This document shows, in pieces, positions 1 to 8,452 of a stretch of 37,688 bases of DNA (positions are counted from its first letter, which is position 1; each line of letters opens with the position of its first letter). Source of the DNA: Brevundimonas sp. ASV9 (lineage in GTDB: Bacteria; Pseudomonadota; Alphaproteobacteria; Caulobacterales; Caulobacteraceae); the NCBI RefSeq assembly GCF_016429195.1, contig NZ_JAELUF010000024.1, positions 1-37,688 on the forward strand. Direction: 5' to 3'. The notes under the pieces were generated by a model. It was not told the DNA's origin, did not search any database, and saw only the letters and a list, made by a program, of their open reading frames with translations. The position numbers and the translations under genes are program-made.

Positions 1-657
1 GCCCTGGACCCAATAGCCGAGATAGACGAACGGCAGACCGACGATGGCGGCCTGGCGCACATGGTCCAGGATGGCGAACCGGCCCAGGCTGCGCCGCTCC
101 ATCTCCGGATCATAGAAGCTGTAGACCATCGACAGGCCGTCTTTCAGCAGGTCCGTCAGGGTTACGGCGATCAGATCGCCCGGCCCGCCGTCGGTGGAGG
201 GCAGGCGGTATTCGATCAGATGGGTGCGCACGGCCGTATCCTCGACCATGGCGACGTAATCCAGCCAGCCCATGTCGCTCATGCCGCCGGTCGGATGCCG
301 CATGGTCAGATAGCGGCGCAGAAGCTGGAACTGTTCGGTCGTCGCCTCGGCTTCAACCAGGTCGCGCGACAGGTCGGCGTTACGGGCCAGCACCTTGCGC
401 TGCGAGCGGCTGAACGTGAACTCCGGCACCGGCAGCCGCACGGAGACACAGGCGTTACACGCTTCGCAGGCGGGGCGATAGGCGATGTTCTGGCTGCGAC
501 GGAAACCCGCCAGCGTCAGCTCGTCATTGACGTGGGCGCCATCGGAAAAGGGCAGGTTGGCGAAGACTTTCCGCTCCGTCTTGCCCGGCAGATAGGGGCA
601 GGGCGCCACCGAGGTCATGAAGAAGCGAAGTTGTCGGGTCGGTACGTGCTGGGTCAC
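1..657 (-). CDS. bpt: Aspartate/glutamate leucyltransferase (Bpt), 3' end cut by window edge
   Basis: This enzyme transfers leucine from Leu-tRNA to N-terminal Asp or Glu of proteins, marking them for ClpAP in the N-end rule pathway. The visible 219 codons start VTQHVPTRQLRFF and contain the N-terminal ATE domain. A Cys cluster reads PACEACNAC around residues 57-65, followed by the conserved RRYL...GGMSDM region and an acyltransferase core that ends at YLGYWVQG. The family is about 240-250 residues long, so the last 20-30 residues lie beyond position 1. A GTG start at 657 is chosen because it aligns with the conserved MTQH...TRQLRFF beginning and an in-frame stop lies 16 codons upstream. It sits 114 bases downstream of motB on the same strand. 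The family call is strong; the substrate specificity (Leu or Arg) is from family knowledge. Confidence 0.9.
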   Translation of the reverse strand, partial: MTQHVPTRQLRFFMTSVAPCPYLPGKTERKVFANLPFSDGAHVNDELTLAGFRRSQNIAYRPACEACNACVSVRLPVPEFTFSRSQRKVLARNADLSRDLVEAEATTEQFQLLRRYLTMRHPTGGMSDMGWLDYVAMVEDTAVRTHLIEYRLPSTDGGPGDLIAVTLTDLLKDGLSMVYSFYDPEMERRSLGRFAILDHVRQAAIVGLPFVYLGYWVQG

Positions 658-735
658 GGCCTCAGGTCCGCATCCGATCTTGCCAATATTGCGACGACGC
701 AACGCTCATCGCGCGATTTGGCGTCATCCGCGTTC

Positions 736-764
736 CGGCTGCAAGCCTGTTCGCGTTGCAGCCG
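736..764 (-). terminator. Hairpin just after motB
   Basis: A perfect 9-base inverted repeat (CGGCTGCAA / TTGCAGCCG) with an 11-base loop begins 8 bases after the motB stop codon. There is no T-run on the minus strand, so it is either a weak terminator or an RNA-stabilising hairpin between motB and bpt. Confidence 0.4.
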
Positions 765-771
765 AGCGGAG

Positions 772-1662
772 TCACAGCGAGGTGTCCGACGGCAGGACCG
801 GCGCCTCGCGCAACAGGACGATGGCGATGCGGCGGTTGCCGGCCAGGGTCGGATCGTCCGGATAGAGCGGGTCGGACCCCGCCTTGCCCGCCACCGAATA
901 GACCCGGTCGGGATCGACGCCCGAACCTTGCAGCACCAGACGCGAGCCGTTGGCGCGCTCGGACGACAGGGTCCAGTCCGCAGGGGCGCTGGCGCGACTG
1001 GAGCCGGGCGCCGCGCTGGTGTGTCCGGTGATGGAGATGCGGTTCGGCAACTGGTTGATCACCTTGGCCACGGCGCGCAGCAGCACCTGGGCGCGGGCGT
1101 TGGGGCGGGCCGAGTTGTTGTCGAACATCGACCGCCCTTCCTGATCGACCAGCTGGATGCGAAGCCCCTCGGGCGTCTGGTCCACGATCAGCTGTTTCGA
1201 CAGTTCGGCCAGTTCCGGCATCGACTGCATGGCCTGGCGCAGCGATTCGGCGGCGCTGGCGAACTCGGCGGCCTCGCGCTTCTGGATTTCGGCCTGGAGA
1301 GCCGAGTCGCTGGCGGACGACAGGCTGGAGCCTGTCTGATCGGTCGCGGGCGCCTCGGGCGCCAGTTCTTCCAGAACCGACTGCGAGCCGGCGCTCTTGA
1401 CGCCATCGTCGCCCAGCGATGTGCCGCCCAGAATGCCGCCGGAGCCCGAGGTCGTCTCGGACACGCTGGCGGGGGCGAAATACTCGGCGATGCCGCGCTT
1501 CTGCTCGGGGTCGGTGGTGTTGATCAGCCACATCAGCAGGAAGAAGGCCATCATGGCGGTCACGAAGTCCGCATAGGCCACCTTCCACGCACCGCCGTGG
1601 TGGCCTCCGCCGGAGACCTTCTTGACCTTCTTGATGAGGATCGGACGATCGCTCACGGACAT
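772..1662 (-). CDS. motB: Flagellar motor stator protein MotB
   Basis: MotB pairs with MotA in the inner membrane to form the proton-driven stator that turns the flagellum, and it anchors to peptidoglycan. The 296-residue protein has a basic N-terminus rich in lysine. A single membrane segment at about 30-48 (ADFVTAMMAFFLLMWLIN) carries the proton-binding Asp32, at the same position as in E. coli. A periplasmic linker follows, then a C-terminal OmpA-like peptidoglycan-binding domain from about residue 165, with ITGHTSAAP and NRRIAIVLL near the end. I place the start at 1662 rather than 1692 because MSVSDRPILIKK matches the family's N-terminus and puts the aspartate at 32. No motA is adjacent, so it must be encoded elsewhere. 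Confidence 0.93.
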   Translation of the reverse strand: MSVSDRPILIKKVKKVSGGGHHGGAWKVAYADFVTAMMAFFLLMWLINTTDPEQKRGIAEYFAPASVSETTSGSGGILGGTSLGDDGVKSAGSQSVLEELAPEAPATDQTGSSLSSASDSALQAEIQKREAAEFASAAESLRQAMQSMPELAELSKQLIVDQTPEGLRIQLVDQEGRSMFDNNSARPNARAQVLLRAVAKVINQLPNRISITGHTSAAPGSSRASAPADWTLSSERANGSRLVLQGSGVDPDRVYSVAGKAGSDPLYPDDPTLAGNRRIAIVLLREAPVLPSDTSL

Positions 1663-1725
1663 GGACGCGCACCCCGACGAATGGTGTCCCATTGTGGGGT
1701 GGCCAAGGTTAACCGGGCGTTGACC

Positions 1726-1754
1726 TTGAACCCCGGCGCGGCGCGGCCTAGTCC
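1726..1754 (+). promoter_or_regulatory. Possible promoter for the dehydrogenase gene
   Basis: TTGAAC at 1726-1731 is separated by 17 bases from TAGTCC at 1749-1754, about 25 bases before the start codon. The -10 resembles the Caulobacter-type GCTANAWC element only loosely. This is a visual match only. Confidence 0.3.
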
Positions 1755-1778
1755 GACGGCAGGATCAAGGAGCCCGTC

Positions 1779-2639
1779 ATGAAGATCGCATTCGCCGGCC
1801 TGGGCGTCATGGGCGCCCCGATGGCCCGTCATCTGGTCGAGGCGGGCCATGACGTGACCGGCTTCAATCGGACTGCGTCAAAGGCCGAGGCCTGGGCGGC
1901 GGCGACGGGCGGCAAGGCGGCGGCGACGGTGGCTGAGGCAGCGCAGGGCGTCGACCTGTTCATCCTGTGCGTCGGCAATGATGACGACGTGCGGGCCGTC
2001 GTGACCGAGGCCATGCCACATCTGTCGGAGGCCGCCGTGATCGTCGATCACACCACGACCTCGGCCAAGGTGGCGCGCGAAATGGCTGAACTGGCGAACG
2101 GGCAGGGGCGGTCGTTCATCGACGCGCCGGTGTCCGGCGGCCAGGCGGGCGCCGAGAACGGACAACTCAGCGTCATGGCCGGCGGGGATGCCGCCGCCCT
2201 GGCGAAGGTTGAGCCCGTGTTGAAGGCCTATTCCAAGGCGATCAAACATATGGGACCGGCCGGGTCAGGCCAGCTGACGAAGATGGTCAACCAGATCGCC
2301 ATCGCCGGCGTCGTCCAGGGTCTGGCCGAGGCGGTCCACTTCGCTCAGGTCGCGGGGCTGAACACCGACGCCGCCTACGAGGCTGTGTCCAAGGGCGCCG
2401 CGCAAAGCTGGCAGATGGACAATCGCTGGAAGACGGCGGCCAAGGGCGAGTTCGACTTCGGCTTCGCCGTAGACTGGATGCGCAAGGACCTGGGTCTGGT
2501 GCTGGACGAGGCGCGCACGAACGGCGCGCGCCTGTCTCTGACGGCCCTGGTCGATCAGTTCTACGCCGAGGTTCAGGCCATGGGCGGAAACCGCTGGGAC
2601 ACCTCCAGCCTGGCGGCGCGACTGCAACCCCGCGACTGA
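1779..2639 (+). CDS. NAD(P)-dependent beta-hydroxyacid dehydrogenase (3-hydroxyisobutyrate dehydrogenase / tartronate semialdehyde reductase family)
   Basis: Members oxidise or reduce beta-hydroxyacids such as 3-hydroxyisobutyrate (valine breakdown) or tartronate semialdehyde. The 286-residue protein has the full family architecture. The Rossmann motif GLGVMGAP is at 7-14, the substrate-binding motif DAPVSGG at 115-121, and GSGQLTKMVNQ at 162-172 carries the catalytic Lys168 and Asn171. The C-terminal all-helical domain is complete. A strong ribosome-binding site, AAGGAG at 1767-1772, sits 6 bases from the ATG. It is transcribed alone, divergent from motB, and no valine-degradation gene is next to it, so the exact substrate cannot be told. 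The alternative reading is a glyoxylate/succinic semialdehyde reductase (GLYR type), which shares these motifs. Confidence 0.88.
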   Translation: MKIAFAGLGVMGAPMARHLVEAGHDVTGFNRTASKAEAWAAATGGKAAATVAEAAQGVDLFILCVGNDDDVRAVVTEAMPHLSEAAVIVDHTTTSAKVAREMAELANGQGRSFIDAPVSGGQAGAENGQLSVMAGGDAAALAKVEPVLKAYSKAIKHMGPAGSGQLTKMVNQIAIAGVVQGLAEAVHFAQVAGLNTDAAYEAVSKGAAQSWQMDNRWKTAAKGEFDFGFAVDWMRKDLGLVLDEARTNGARLSLTALVDQFYAEVQAMGGNRWDTSSLAARLQPRD

Positions 2640-2642
2640 CGC

Positions 2643-3134
2643 CTAGAGCCGGCGGTGCATGATGTGCAGGCCGACCAGGCCGTGCGTCGGGTGATCGAAA
2701 GCCTCGGGAGCCGTGCCCATGATCTCGAAGCCCAGCTTCTTCCAAAGGGCGACGGCCACGGTATTGGTCTCGACCACGGCGTTGAACTGCATGGACCGGA
2801 AGCCGGAATCCCGCGCGAAAGCCAGCGCGGCCTCGCCCAGCGCCCGGGCCACGCCGCGCCCGCGCGCTTCGGGCGCGACCATGAAGCTGCCGTTGGCGAC
2901 GTGGGCGCCGTTTCCCTGCTGATTCGCAATGATCTTGGCGGCGCCCAGCACCTGACCGTTCTCGACCGCAACCAAGGTTCCGCCCGGCGCGGGCGGCGTC
3001 CACAGGACGCGCGCCTGCGCATCGTCCATGTCTAACGGATAGGTATAGGTCTCGCCCGCGCGAGTGACGGTCTCGATAATCGGCCACAGGCCCGGCCAGT
3101 CGGCCTCCGTGATCGGCCGAATCTCCACGCCCAT
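2643..3134 (-). CDS. GNAT-family N-acetyltransferase
   Basis: The 163-residue protein begins MGVEIRPITEADWPGLWPII, typical of the GNAT fold, and contains the acetyl-CoA pyrophosphate-binding motif in VAPEARGRGVARALGEAAL, followed by NTVAVALWKKLGFEIMGTAP. It probably acetylates a small amine, antibiotic-like molecule or protein N-terminus in the cytoplasm; the acceptor is unknown. The start at 3134 overlaps the hemB stop as TGATG, so the two genes are very likely translationally coupled. A longer reading from 3188 would run inside hemB and is rejected. Its operon link to hemB does not by itself imply a role in tetrapyrrole synthesis. Confidence 0.85.
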   Translation of the reverse strand: MGVEIRPITEADWPGLWPIIETVTRAGETYTYPLDMDDAQARVLWTPPAPGGTLVAVENGQVLGAAKIIANQQGNGAHVANGSFMVAPEARGRGVARALGEAALAFARDSGFRSMQFNAVVETNTVAVALWKKLGFEIMGTAPEAFDHPTHGLVGLHIMHRRL

Positions 3135-4132
3135 CAGCCCAGCAGCCGTGCGGCCTGCGGTGCGAAATAGGTCAGCACGCCCGCGCACCCTGCGCGCTTG
3201 AACCCGTGCAGGGTTTCAAGGATCGCTCGGTCCTGGTCCAGCCAGCCATTGGCGATGGAGGCCTGCATCATCGAATATTCGCCCGACACCTGATAGGCGA
3301 AGGTCGGCACGCGGAAGGTCTCGGCCACGCGTCGGACGATATCCAGATACGGCATGCCCGGCTTGACCATCACCGCATCGGCGCCTTCCGACAGGTCCAT
3401 CGCCACCTCCTTCAGCGCCTCGTCGGAGTTGGCGTAATCCATCTGATAGGTCTTCTTGTCGCCCTTCAGCATCGCCGAGGAGCCCACGGCGTCGCGATAG
3501 GGACCATAGAAGGCCGAGGCGAACTTGGCGGCGTAGGACAGGATCAGCGTGTCTTGGAACCCGTTGGCTTCCAGCGCCTCTCGCACCGCCTGGATGCGGC
3601 CATCCATCATGTCCGACGGGGCCACGACATCGGCGCCGGCGTGGGCGTGGATGAAGGCCTGTTCGGCCAGACGGTCCAGCGAGGCGTCGTTGGCGATGCG
3701 GTCGCCCTCCATCACCCCGTCGTGGCCATGGTCGGTGTAGCAGTCCAAGGCGACGTCGGTCATGACGCCGATCTCGGGCGCGGCGTCCTTGATCGCCTTG
3801 ATGCAGTCGGGGATCAGGCCGTCAGGGTCGGTCGCGCCGGTGCCGACCGCATCCTTGATCGCGCCGTCGACATTGGGGAACAGGGCCACCATCGGAATGC
3901 CGAGGTCGCGCGCCTCGACCGCCGCCGCCGCCGCCGCCTTGGGGGAAAGCCGAACCACGCCGGGCATGGAGGCGACCGGGACGCGATCCTCGGTCCCGTC
4001 ATGGACGATCAACGGCCAGATCAGATCGGCCGGCGTCAGGGTCGTTTCCGCCACCAGCCGCCGCACCCACGGGCTGGACCGCAGGCGGCGCGGACGGGCG
4101 AGCGGGAAGGGGGCGGGCTGATAGGGAAGCAT
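3134..4132 (-). CDS. hemB: Delta-aminolevulinic acid dehydratase (porphobilinogen synthase)
   Basis: HemB joins two 5-aminolevulinate molecules into porphobilinogen, the second committed step to heme, siroheme and cobalamin. The 332-residue length is normal. The two active-site lysines are Lys203 in SYAAKFASAFYGPYR and Lys257 in VMVKPGMPYLD. The metal loop reads DVALDCYTDHGHDG at 126-139. Asp residues occupy positions that are Cys in the zinc enzymes, as in the magnesium-dependent bacterial type. The N-terminus has the usual R-rich RPRRLRSSPWVRRLV. The gene is first of a two-gene unit with the GNAT gene. Its partner hemA lies about 1 kb away on the other strand, an arrangement that puts both early heme steps in one neighbourhood. 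Confidence 0.95.
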   Translation of the reverse strand: MLPYQPAPFPLARPRRLRSSPWVRRLVAETTLTPADLIWPLIVHDGTEDRVPVASMPGVVRLSPKAAAAAAVEARDLGIPMVALFPNVDGAIKDAVGTGATDPDGLIPDCIKAIKDAAPEIGVMTDVALDCYTDHGHDGVMEGDRIANDASLDRLAEQAFIHAHAGADVVAPSDMMDGRIQAVREALEANGFQDTLILSYAAKFASAFYGPYRDAVGSSAMLKGDKKTYQMDYANSDEALKEVAMDLSEGADAVMVKPGMPYLDIVRRVAETFRVPTFAYQVSGEYSMMQASIANGWLDQDRAILETLHGFKRAGCAGVLTYFAPQAARLLG

Positions 4133-4277
4133 GGCGAGACCTTGGAAAATCCAGCGTCGGACTAGCGCCGCAACGACCGGTGCGCAAATCGCGTGATGCG
4201 TCGGATCGTTTCGTGCGTGATGACGGCTTGCGCGGATCGGCGAAATGCGAGCCTATCGCGACAAATCGATGGAGACG

Positions 4278-5081
4278 ATGATGATCGGGAAATTGGCGGC
4301 GGGTGCAACGGCCCTGGTTCTGGCGGCAGGTCTGTCCGGCTGCATCATCATCGACTCGGACGGTGGAGAGCGGACCGTGGTCAGCCCGGCGGCCGACGCG
4401 CAGCCAGCGGGCTATTCCAGTCTCTATGCCGATGCGGTCGCCGATCCCAAGCGTCCGGCCGAAGAGGTCGCGCGTGATCCACTGCGTCACCCGGCCGAAA
4501 TTCTAGCCTTCGCCCAACTTGAGCCGGGCGACAAGGTCGCCGACATTCGCCCCGGCGCCGGCTATTTCACGCGCCTGTTTTCCGACGTGGTCGGCCCGAC
4601 CGGCCGGGTCTACGCCTTCGTGCCCGAGCGGACGATGGCGCGCGAGAACGCTGGGGCCGATGCGCTTGTCGCCGCCTATTCGAACGTGACGCGGGTCAAC
4701 GGCCTGCTGGACGCGATGATTTACGCCGAGCCGCTGGACATGATCTTCATGAGCCAAGAATATCACGACTTCCACATCCCCGGCTTCAACACCGACGTGG
4801 CCAAGATGAACGCGGCGGTGTTTGCGGCGCTGAAGCCCGGCGGCCGCTACATTCTGATCGACCATGAAGCCGCGCCTGGCACAGGCATCTCGGCGGTCCA
4901 GACCCTGCACCGCATCGAAGGCGACTATCTGAAGCGCGAGGTCGAAGCGGCTGGCTTTGTCTTCGAGGGCGAGAGCCAAGCCGTCGCCAATCCCGCAGAC
5001 GACCACAGCCTGAACGTCTTCGACGAGAAGATCCGCGGCAAGACGGACCAGTTCGTCTATCGCTTCCGCAAGCCGGGCTGA
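4278..5081 (+). CDS. Exported SAM-dependent methyltransferase-like lipoprotein
   Basis: The protein has a lipoprotein signal, MMIGKLAAGATALVLAAG followed by LSGC with Cys22, and then a class I methyltransferase-like fold. KVADIRPGAGYFTRLFSDVV resembles the SAM-binding glycine loop, and GGRYILIDHEA resembles the post-strand motif. I recognise it as the predicted methyltransferase group found with signal peptides in many proteobacteria; no member's reaction is known to me. The start is uncertain: ATG codons occur at 4245, 4269, 4278 and 4281. A GGAG at 4271-4274 favours 4278 or 4281, and only these leave a clean signal peptide. It is divergent from hemB and followed by hemA. SAM is not expected outside the cytoplasm, so the activity of the exported form is questionable. 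Confidence 0.75.
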   Translation: MMIGKLAAGATALVLAAGLSGCIIIDSDGGERTVVSPAADAQPAGYSSLYADAVADPKRPAEEVARDPLRHPAEILAFAQLEPGDKVADIRPGAGYFTRLFSDVVGPTGRVYAFVPERTMARENAGADALVAAYSNVTRVNGLLDAMIYAEPLDMIFMSQEYHDFHIPGFNTDVAKMNAAVFAALKPGGRYILIDHEAAPGTGISAVQTLHRIEGDYLKREVEAAGFVFEGESQAVANPADDHSLNVFDEKIRGKTDQFVYRFRKPG

Positions 5082-5128
5082 TCGATCTCGCTACTGAGAA
5101 CCGTTATCAATTAAGGGTTCGGGGCGTT

Positions 5129-5153
5129 TTGTCCATGCGGCGGACATGGACAA
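5129..5153. promoter_or_regulatory. Inverted repeat in the hemA leader
   Basis: TTGTCCATG at 5129-5137 and CATGGACAA at 5145-5153 form perfect 9-base arms around a 7-base spacer, about 60 bases before the proposed hemA start. It could be a dyad operator or an RNA hairpin. It does not match the FNR-type TTGAT-N4-ATCAA box. Confidence 0.45.
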
Positions 5154-5212
5154 GCCTGCTTAGGGAGAGCAAACAACGCAAAGACATCGCCATAAGCGAA
5201 AGAACGCGTAGT

Positions 5213-6439
5213 TTGTTCGACTATAAGGCCGCCTTTAATAGCTCGGTGGAGCAGGTTCGCAGCGAAGGACGCTATCGCGTCTTCGCCGATCTGAAGCGCG
5301 TGCGCGGCCAGTTTCCGCAGGCCGTGCGTCGCCGCGAGGATGGCTCCGAGCAGGACGTCGTCATCTGGTGCTCCAACGACTATCTCGGCATGGGACAGCA
5401 CCCCGTCGTGCTGGACGCCATGCATAGTGAGATCGATGCGGTGGGCGCCGGCGCCGGCGGCACGCGCAACATCTCGGGCACCACGCGTTCGGCCGTCGAT
5501 CTGGAAGCCGAGCTGGCCCACTGGCACCAGAAGGAAGCGGCCCTGCTGTTCACCTCGGGCTATGTCGGCAACGAGGCGACGCTGTCGACCCTGCAGAAAA
5601 TCCTTCCGGGCGTGATCACCTTCTCCGATTCGCTGAACCATGCCTCGATGATCGCCGGCATCCGTCACGGCGGCGGCGAGCGTCACGTCTTCATGCACAA
5701 CGACTTGGCGCATTTGGAGGCCCTGCTGGCGGCGGCGCCGGCCGATGCGCCCAAGCTGATCGCGTTCGAGAGCGTCTATTCGATGGACGGCGACATCGCC
5801 GATCTGGCCGGCACTATCGCCCTGGCGAAAAAATACGGCGCCCTTACCTATCTGGACGAGGTCCATGCGGTTGGCCTGTATGGCGAAACCGGCGCGGGCG
5901 TCGCCGAGCGCGACGGCGTGCTGGAGCAGATCGACATCATCGAATGCACCCTGGGCAAGGCGATCGGCGTGATGGGTGGCTATATCGCCGCCGACGCCAT
6001 GATCATCGATGCTGTGCGCAGCTGGGCCTCGGGCTTCATCTTCACCACCTCGCTCCCGCCGGCCCTGACCGCCGGCGCCTTGGCCTCCGTGCGTCACCTG
6101 AAGACCCACCCCGAACTGCGCGTCCAGCATCAGGAGCGGGCCGCGACCCTGAAAGCCCGCTTCGCCGCCGCCGGCATCCCGGTGATGGAAAGCGAGAGCC
6201 ATATCGTCCCGGTGCACGTCGGTGATCCGGTCCACTGCAAGATGATCTCGGACATGCTGCTGGACGAGTACGGCGTCTATGTTCAGCCGATCAACTATCC
6301 GACCGTGCCCAAGGGGACTGAGCGCCTGCGGTTCACCCCCTCCCCGAACCACACCGACGCCATGATGGATCATCTGGTCCAGGCGATGGACAAACTGTTC
6401 GCCCACTGCAACGTGGCGCGCCGACCCGTCGCCGCATGA
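5213..6439 (+). CDS. hemA: 5-aminolevulinate synthase
   Basis: This PLP enzyme condenses glycine with succinyl-CoA to 5-aminolevulinate, the first step of the C4 (Shemin) heme pathway typical of alphaproteobacteria. From the proposed TTG start the protein has 408 residues beginning FDYKAAFNSSVEQVRSEGRY, as in characterised family members. The glycine loop GAGAGGTRNISG is at 79-90, LDEVHAVG at 214-221, and TLGKA at 246-250 carries the PLP-binding Lys249. Reading from ATG 5129 would add 28 unconserved residues encoded by the inverted repeat region, so I prefer TTG at 5213 although its ribosome-binding site is weak. The stop overlaps the next gene as ATGA. The upstream dyad may control expression. 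Confidence 0.92.
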   Translation: MFDYKAAFNSSVEQVRSEGRYRVFADLKRVRGQFPQAVRRREDGSEQDVVIWCSNDYLGMGQHPVVLDAMHSEIDAVGAGAGGTRNISGTTRSAVDLEAELAHWHQKEAALLFTSGYVGNEATLSTLQKILPGVITFSDSLNHASMIAGIRHGGGERHVFMHNDLAHLEALLAAAPADAPKLIAFESVYSMDGDIADLAGTIALAKKYGALTYLDEVHAVGLYGETGAGVAERDGVLEQIDIIECTLGKAIGVMGGYIAADAMIIDAVRSWASGFIFTTSLPPALTAGALASVRHLKTHPELRVQHQERAATLKARFAAAGIPVMESESHIVPVHVGDPVHCKMISDMLLDEYGVYVQPINYPTVPKGTERLRFTPSPNHTDAMMDHLVQAMDKLFAHCNVARRPVAA

Positions 6440-6621
6440 CGACGGGCGACGACCTCGGAGAGGTCATCGTCGAATTCACCCGAAACGGCCCCTACCTCAA
6501 ATGCTCGGCCATCCATGTTGCGACGGGCCGGGAGGTCAGCGCCATGGGGCCGGTCAACGAGCCCAAGTCCGTCGAACGGGTGGCGATCGCCAAGCTAAGG
6601 CGGGCTCTGGGCAAAGGCTGA
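6436..6621 (+). CDS. Small conserved protein coupled to hemA (possibly DUF6898)
   Basis: A 61-residue protein, MTTGDDLGEVIVEF..., with a beta-rich, charged sequence and no signal or membrane segment. Its ATG overlaps the hemA stop (ATGA), so translation is coupled, and it ends 70 bases before glyA. Small proteins of this style sit next to glyA or hemA in other alphaproteobacteria; I believe this is the DUF6898 group but could not check. No function is assigned. The conserved position between two glycine-using PLP enzymes (ALA synthase and serine hydroxymethyltransferase) is suggestive only. Confidence 0.7.
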   Translation: MTTGDDLGEVIVEFTRNGPYLKCSAIHVATGREVSAMGPVNEPKSVERVAIAKLRRALGKG

Positions 6622-6639
6622 CCACAAGATGTTGTGGTC
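6620..6639. promoter_or_regulatory. Palindrome upstream of glyA, NrdR-box-like
   Basis: GACCACAA and TTGTGGTC form perfect 8-base arms with a GATG centre. The inner 16-mer CCACAAGATGTTGTGG resembles NrdR boxes in size, dyad and central AT step. It lies 51 bases before the glyA start codon, and nrdR is the gene after glyA, so an autoregulatory site is plausible. It could also act as an RNA hairpin ending the hemA transcript, although no T-run follows. Confidence 0.5.
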
Positions 6640-6690
6640 GCGCGCGGCTGGGGATAGATAGGCCAGCTTCTGATTTCCGGGGATTCCAGC

Positions 6691-7974
6691 GTGACGGCCT
6701 TCACCCACGACGCCTATTTCACCAAGACGCTCGCTGACGCCGACCCGGATGTCTTCAAGGGCATTCAGGGCGAGCTGGGCCGTCAGCGCGAACAGATCGA
6801 GCTGATCGCTTCCGAGAATATCGTATCTCAGGCGGTGCTGGACGCGCAGGGTTCGGTCCTGACCAACAAATACGCCGAAGGCTATCCCGGTCGTCGCTAT
6901 TACGGCGGCTGCGAGTTCGTCGACGTGACAGAGGATCTGGCGCGCGAGCGGGCCAAGCAACTCTTCGGCGCGGCCTTCGCCAACGTCCAGCCTCACTCGG
7001 GCGCCCAGGCGAACCAGGCGGTCTTCTTCACCCTGCTGCAGCCCGGCGACACCTTCCTGGGCATGGATCTGGCGTGCGGCGGACACCTGACGCACGGTTC
7101 ACCCGCGAACCAGTCGGGCAAGTGGTTCCGCCCTGTGACCTACAAGGTGCGCGAAGACACCCATCTGATCGACTACGACCACGTCGCCGAAATGGCAGAG
7201 CGTGAGAAGCCCAAGCTGATCCTGGCGGGCGCCTCGGCTTACAGCCGCCACATCGACTTCAAGCGCTTCCGCGAGATCGCCGACAGCGTCGGCGCCTATC
7301 TGATGGTGGACATGGCCCACTACGCCGGCCTGATCGCCGGCGGCGCCTATCCGGACCCGATCCCGCACGCCCACGTCGTCACCACGACGACGCACAAGAC
7401 CTTGCGCGGCCCGCGCGGCGGCATGATCCTGTCCAACGACGTTGATCTGGGTAAGAAGATCAACTCCGCCGTCTTCCCCGGCCTGCAAGGCGGCCCGCTG
7501 GAACACGTCATCGCGGCCAAGGCCGTGGCCTTCGGCGAGGCGCTGAAGCCCGAGTTCAAGGGCTATGCCCAACAGGTGGTCAAGAACGCTCAGGCCCTGT
7601 CCGGCGTCCTGATCGAGCGCGGCCTGGCCATCGTCTCGGGCGGCACCGACAGCCACTTGGCCTTGGTCGACCTGCGGCCCAAGGGCGTGACCGGCAAGGC
7701 GACCGAGCATGAGCTCGAAAAGGCGCTGATGACCTGCAACAAGAACGGTGTGCCGTTCGACACCGCTCCGTTCACCGTCACCTCGGGCGTCCGCCTGGGC
7801 ACGCCGGCCGGCACCACGCGCGGCTTCGGCGAGGAAGAGTTCAAGCAGATCGGTCACTGGATCGCCGACGTCGTCTCGTCGATGAATGGCGGCGACGAAG
7901 CCGATCCGGCCGTGGTCGCGGGCGTCGCGGCACAGGTGCGAGAGTTGACGCACCGCTTCCCGATCTACGGATAA
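6691..7974 (+). CDS. glyA: Serine hydroxymethyltransferase
   Basis: GlyA interconverts serine and glycine with tetrahydrofolate, supplying one-carbon units. The 427-residue length is standard. N-terminal [15 protein letters not shown] and [13 protein letters not shown] are family signatures. [13 protein letters not shown] carries Asp207, and [14 protein letters not shown] at 231-244 carries the PLP-binding Lys236. The start is GTG with GGGGA upstream. It is followed after 7 bases by nrdR, and the unit continues into the riboflavin genes. Supplying folate one-carbon units for thymidylate synthesis ties glyA to NrdR-controlled deoxynucleotide metabolism, and a palindrome upstream may be the operator. 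Confidence 0.97.
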   Translation: MTAFTHDAYFTKTLADADPDVFKGIQGELGRQREQIELIASENIVSQAVLDAQGSVLTNKYAEGYPGRRYYGGCEFVDVTEDLARERAKQLFGAAFANVQPHSGAQANQAVFFTLLQPGDTFLGMDLACGGHLTHGSPANQSGKWFRPVTYKVREDTHLIDYDHVAEMAEREKPKLILAGASAYSRHIDFKRFREIADSVGAYLMVDMAHYAGLIAGGAYPDPIPHAHVVTTTTHKTLRGPRGGMILSNDVDLGKKINSAVFPGLQGGPLEHVIAAKAVAFGEALKPEFKGYAQQVVKNAQALSGVLIERGLAIVSGGTDSHLALVDLRPKGVTGKATEHELEKALMTCNKNGVPFDTAPFTVTSGVRLGTPAGTTRGFGEEEFKQIGHWIADVVSSMNGGDEADPAVVAGVAAQVRELTHRFPIYG

Positions 7975-7981
7975 CCGCCTG

Positions 7982-8452
7982 ATGAAGTGCCCTTTTTGCG
8001 GTCATCAGGACACTCAGGTGAAGGACAGCCGGCCGTCGGACGACGGCTCGGCCATTCGACGCCGCCGGTCCTGCCCGAACTGCAATGGGCGCTTCACGAC
8101 GTTCGAGCGTGTGCAACTGCGCGAACTGGTCATCCTGAAACGCAATGGACGGCGCACGCCCTTCGATCGCGACAAGCTGGAACGCTCGCTGGGCGTGGCC
8201 CTGCGCAAACGCCCGGTCCAGGCCGATCAGGTCGAGCAGATGGTCAATCGGATCGTCCGCCAGCTGGAAAGCCTGGGCGAGACCGAAATCCCGTCCAGCA
8301 CGGTCGGCGACTTCATCATGAAGGCGCTGAAGGGCGTGGATGAGGTGGCCTATGTCCGCTACGCCTCGGTCTACAAGGATTTCCGCCACACCGGCGACTT
8401 CGCCAAATTCCTCGGCGACGAAGGGTTCGACGAACCGTCCGGCAAGGCCTGA
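7982..8452 (+). CDS. nrdR: Transcriptional repressor NrdR
   Basis: NrdR represses ribonucleotide reductase genes in response to nucleotide binding. The 156-residue protein has the N-terminal zinc ribbon with Cys3, Cys6, Cys31 and Cys34 (CPFC...CPNC), [20 protein letters not shown], then an ATP-cone domain at about 49-139 starting [14 protein letters not shown] and containing [11 protein letters not shown]. It lies 7 bases after glyA and its stop overlaps the ribD start as TGATG. NrdR next to ribD is a widely conserved bacterial arrangement. The palindrome at 6620-6639 may be its own binding site. Confidence 0.97.
   Translation: MKCPFCGHQDTQVKDSRPSDDGSAIRRRRSCPNCNGRFTTFERVQLRELVILKRNGRRTPFDRDKLERSLGVALRKRPVQADQVEQMVNRIVRQLESLGETEIPSSTVGDFIMKALKGVDEVAYVRYASVYKDFRHTGDFAKFLGDEGFDEPSGKA

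Noticed and set aside
61..1782. 573-residue plus-strand ORF
   Set aside because: It is antisense to bpt and motB, both strongly supported by motifs, and has low-complexity Arg/Gly/His composition typical of GC-rich shadow frames.
5129..5212. hemA start at ATG 5129
   Set aside because: It would add 28 unconserved residues encoded across the inverted repeat; family proteins begin at FDYKAAF.
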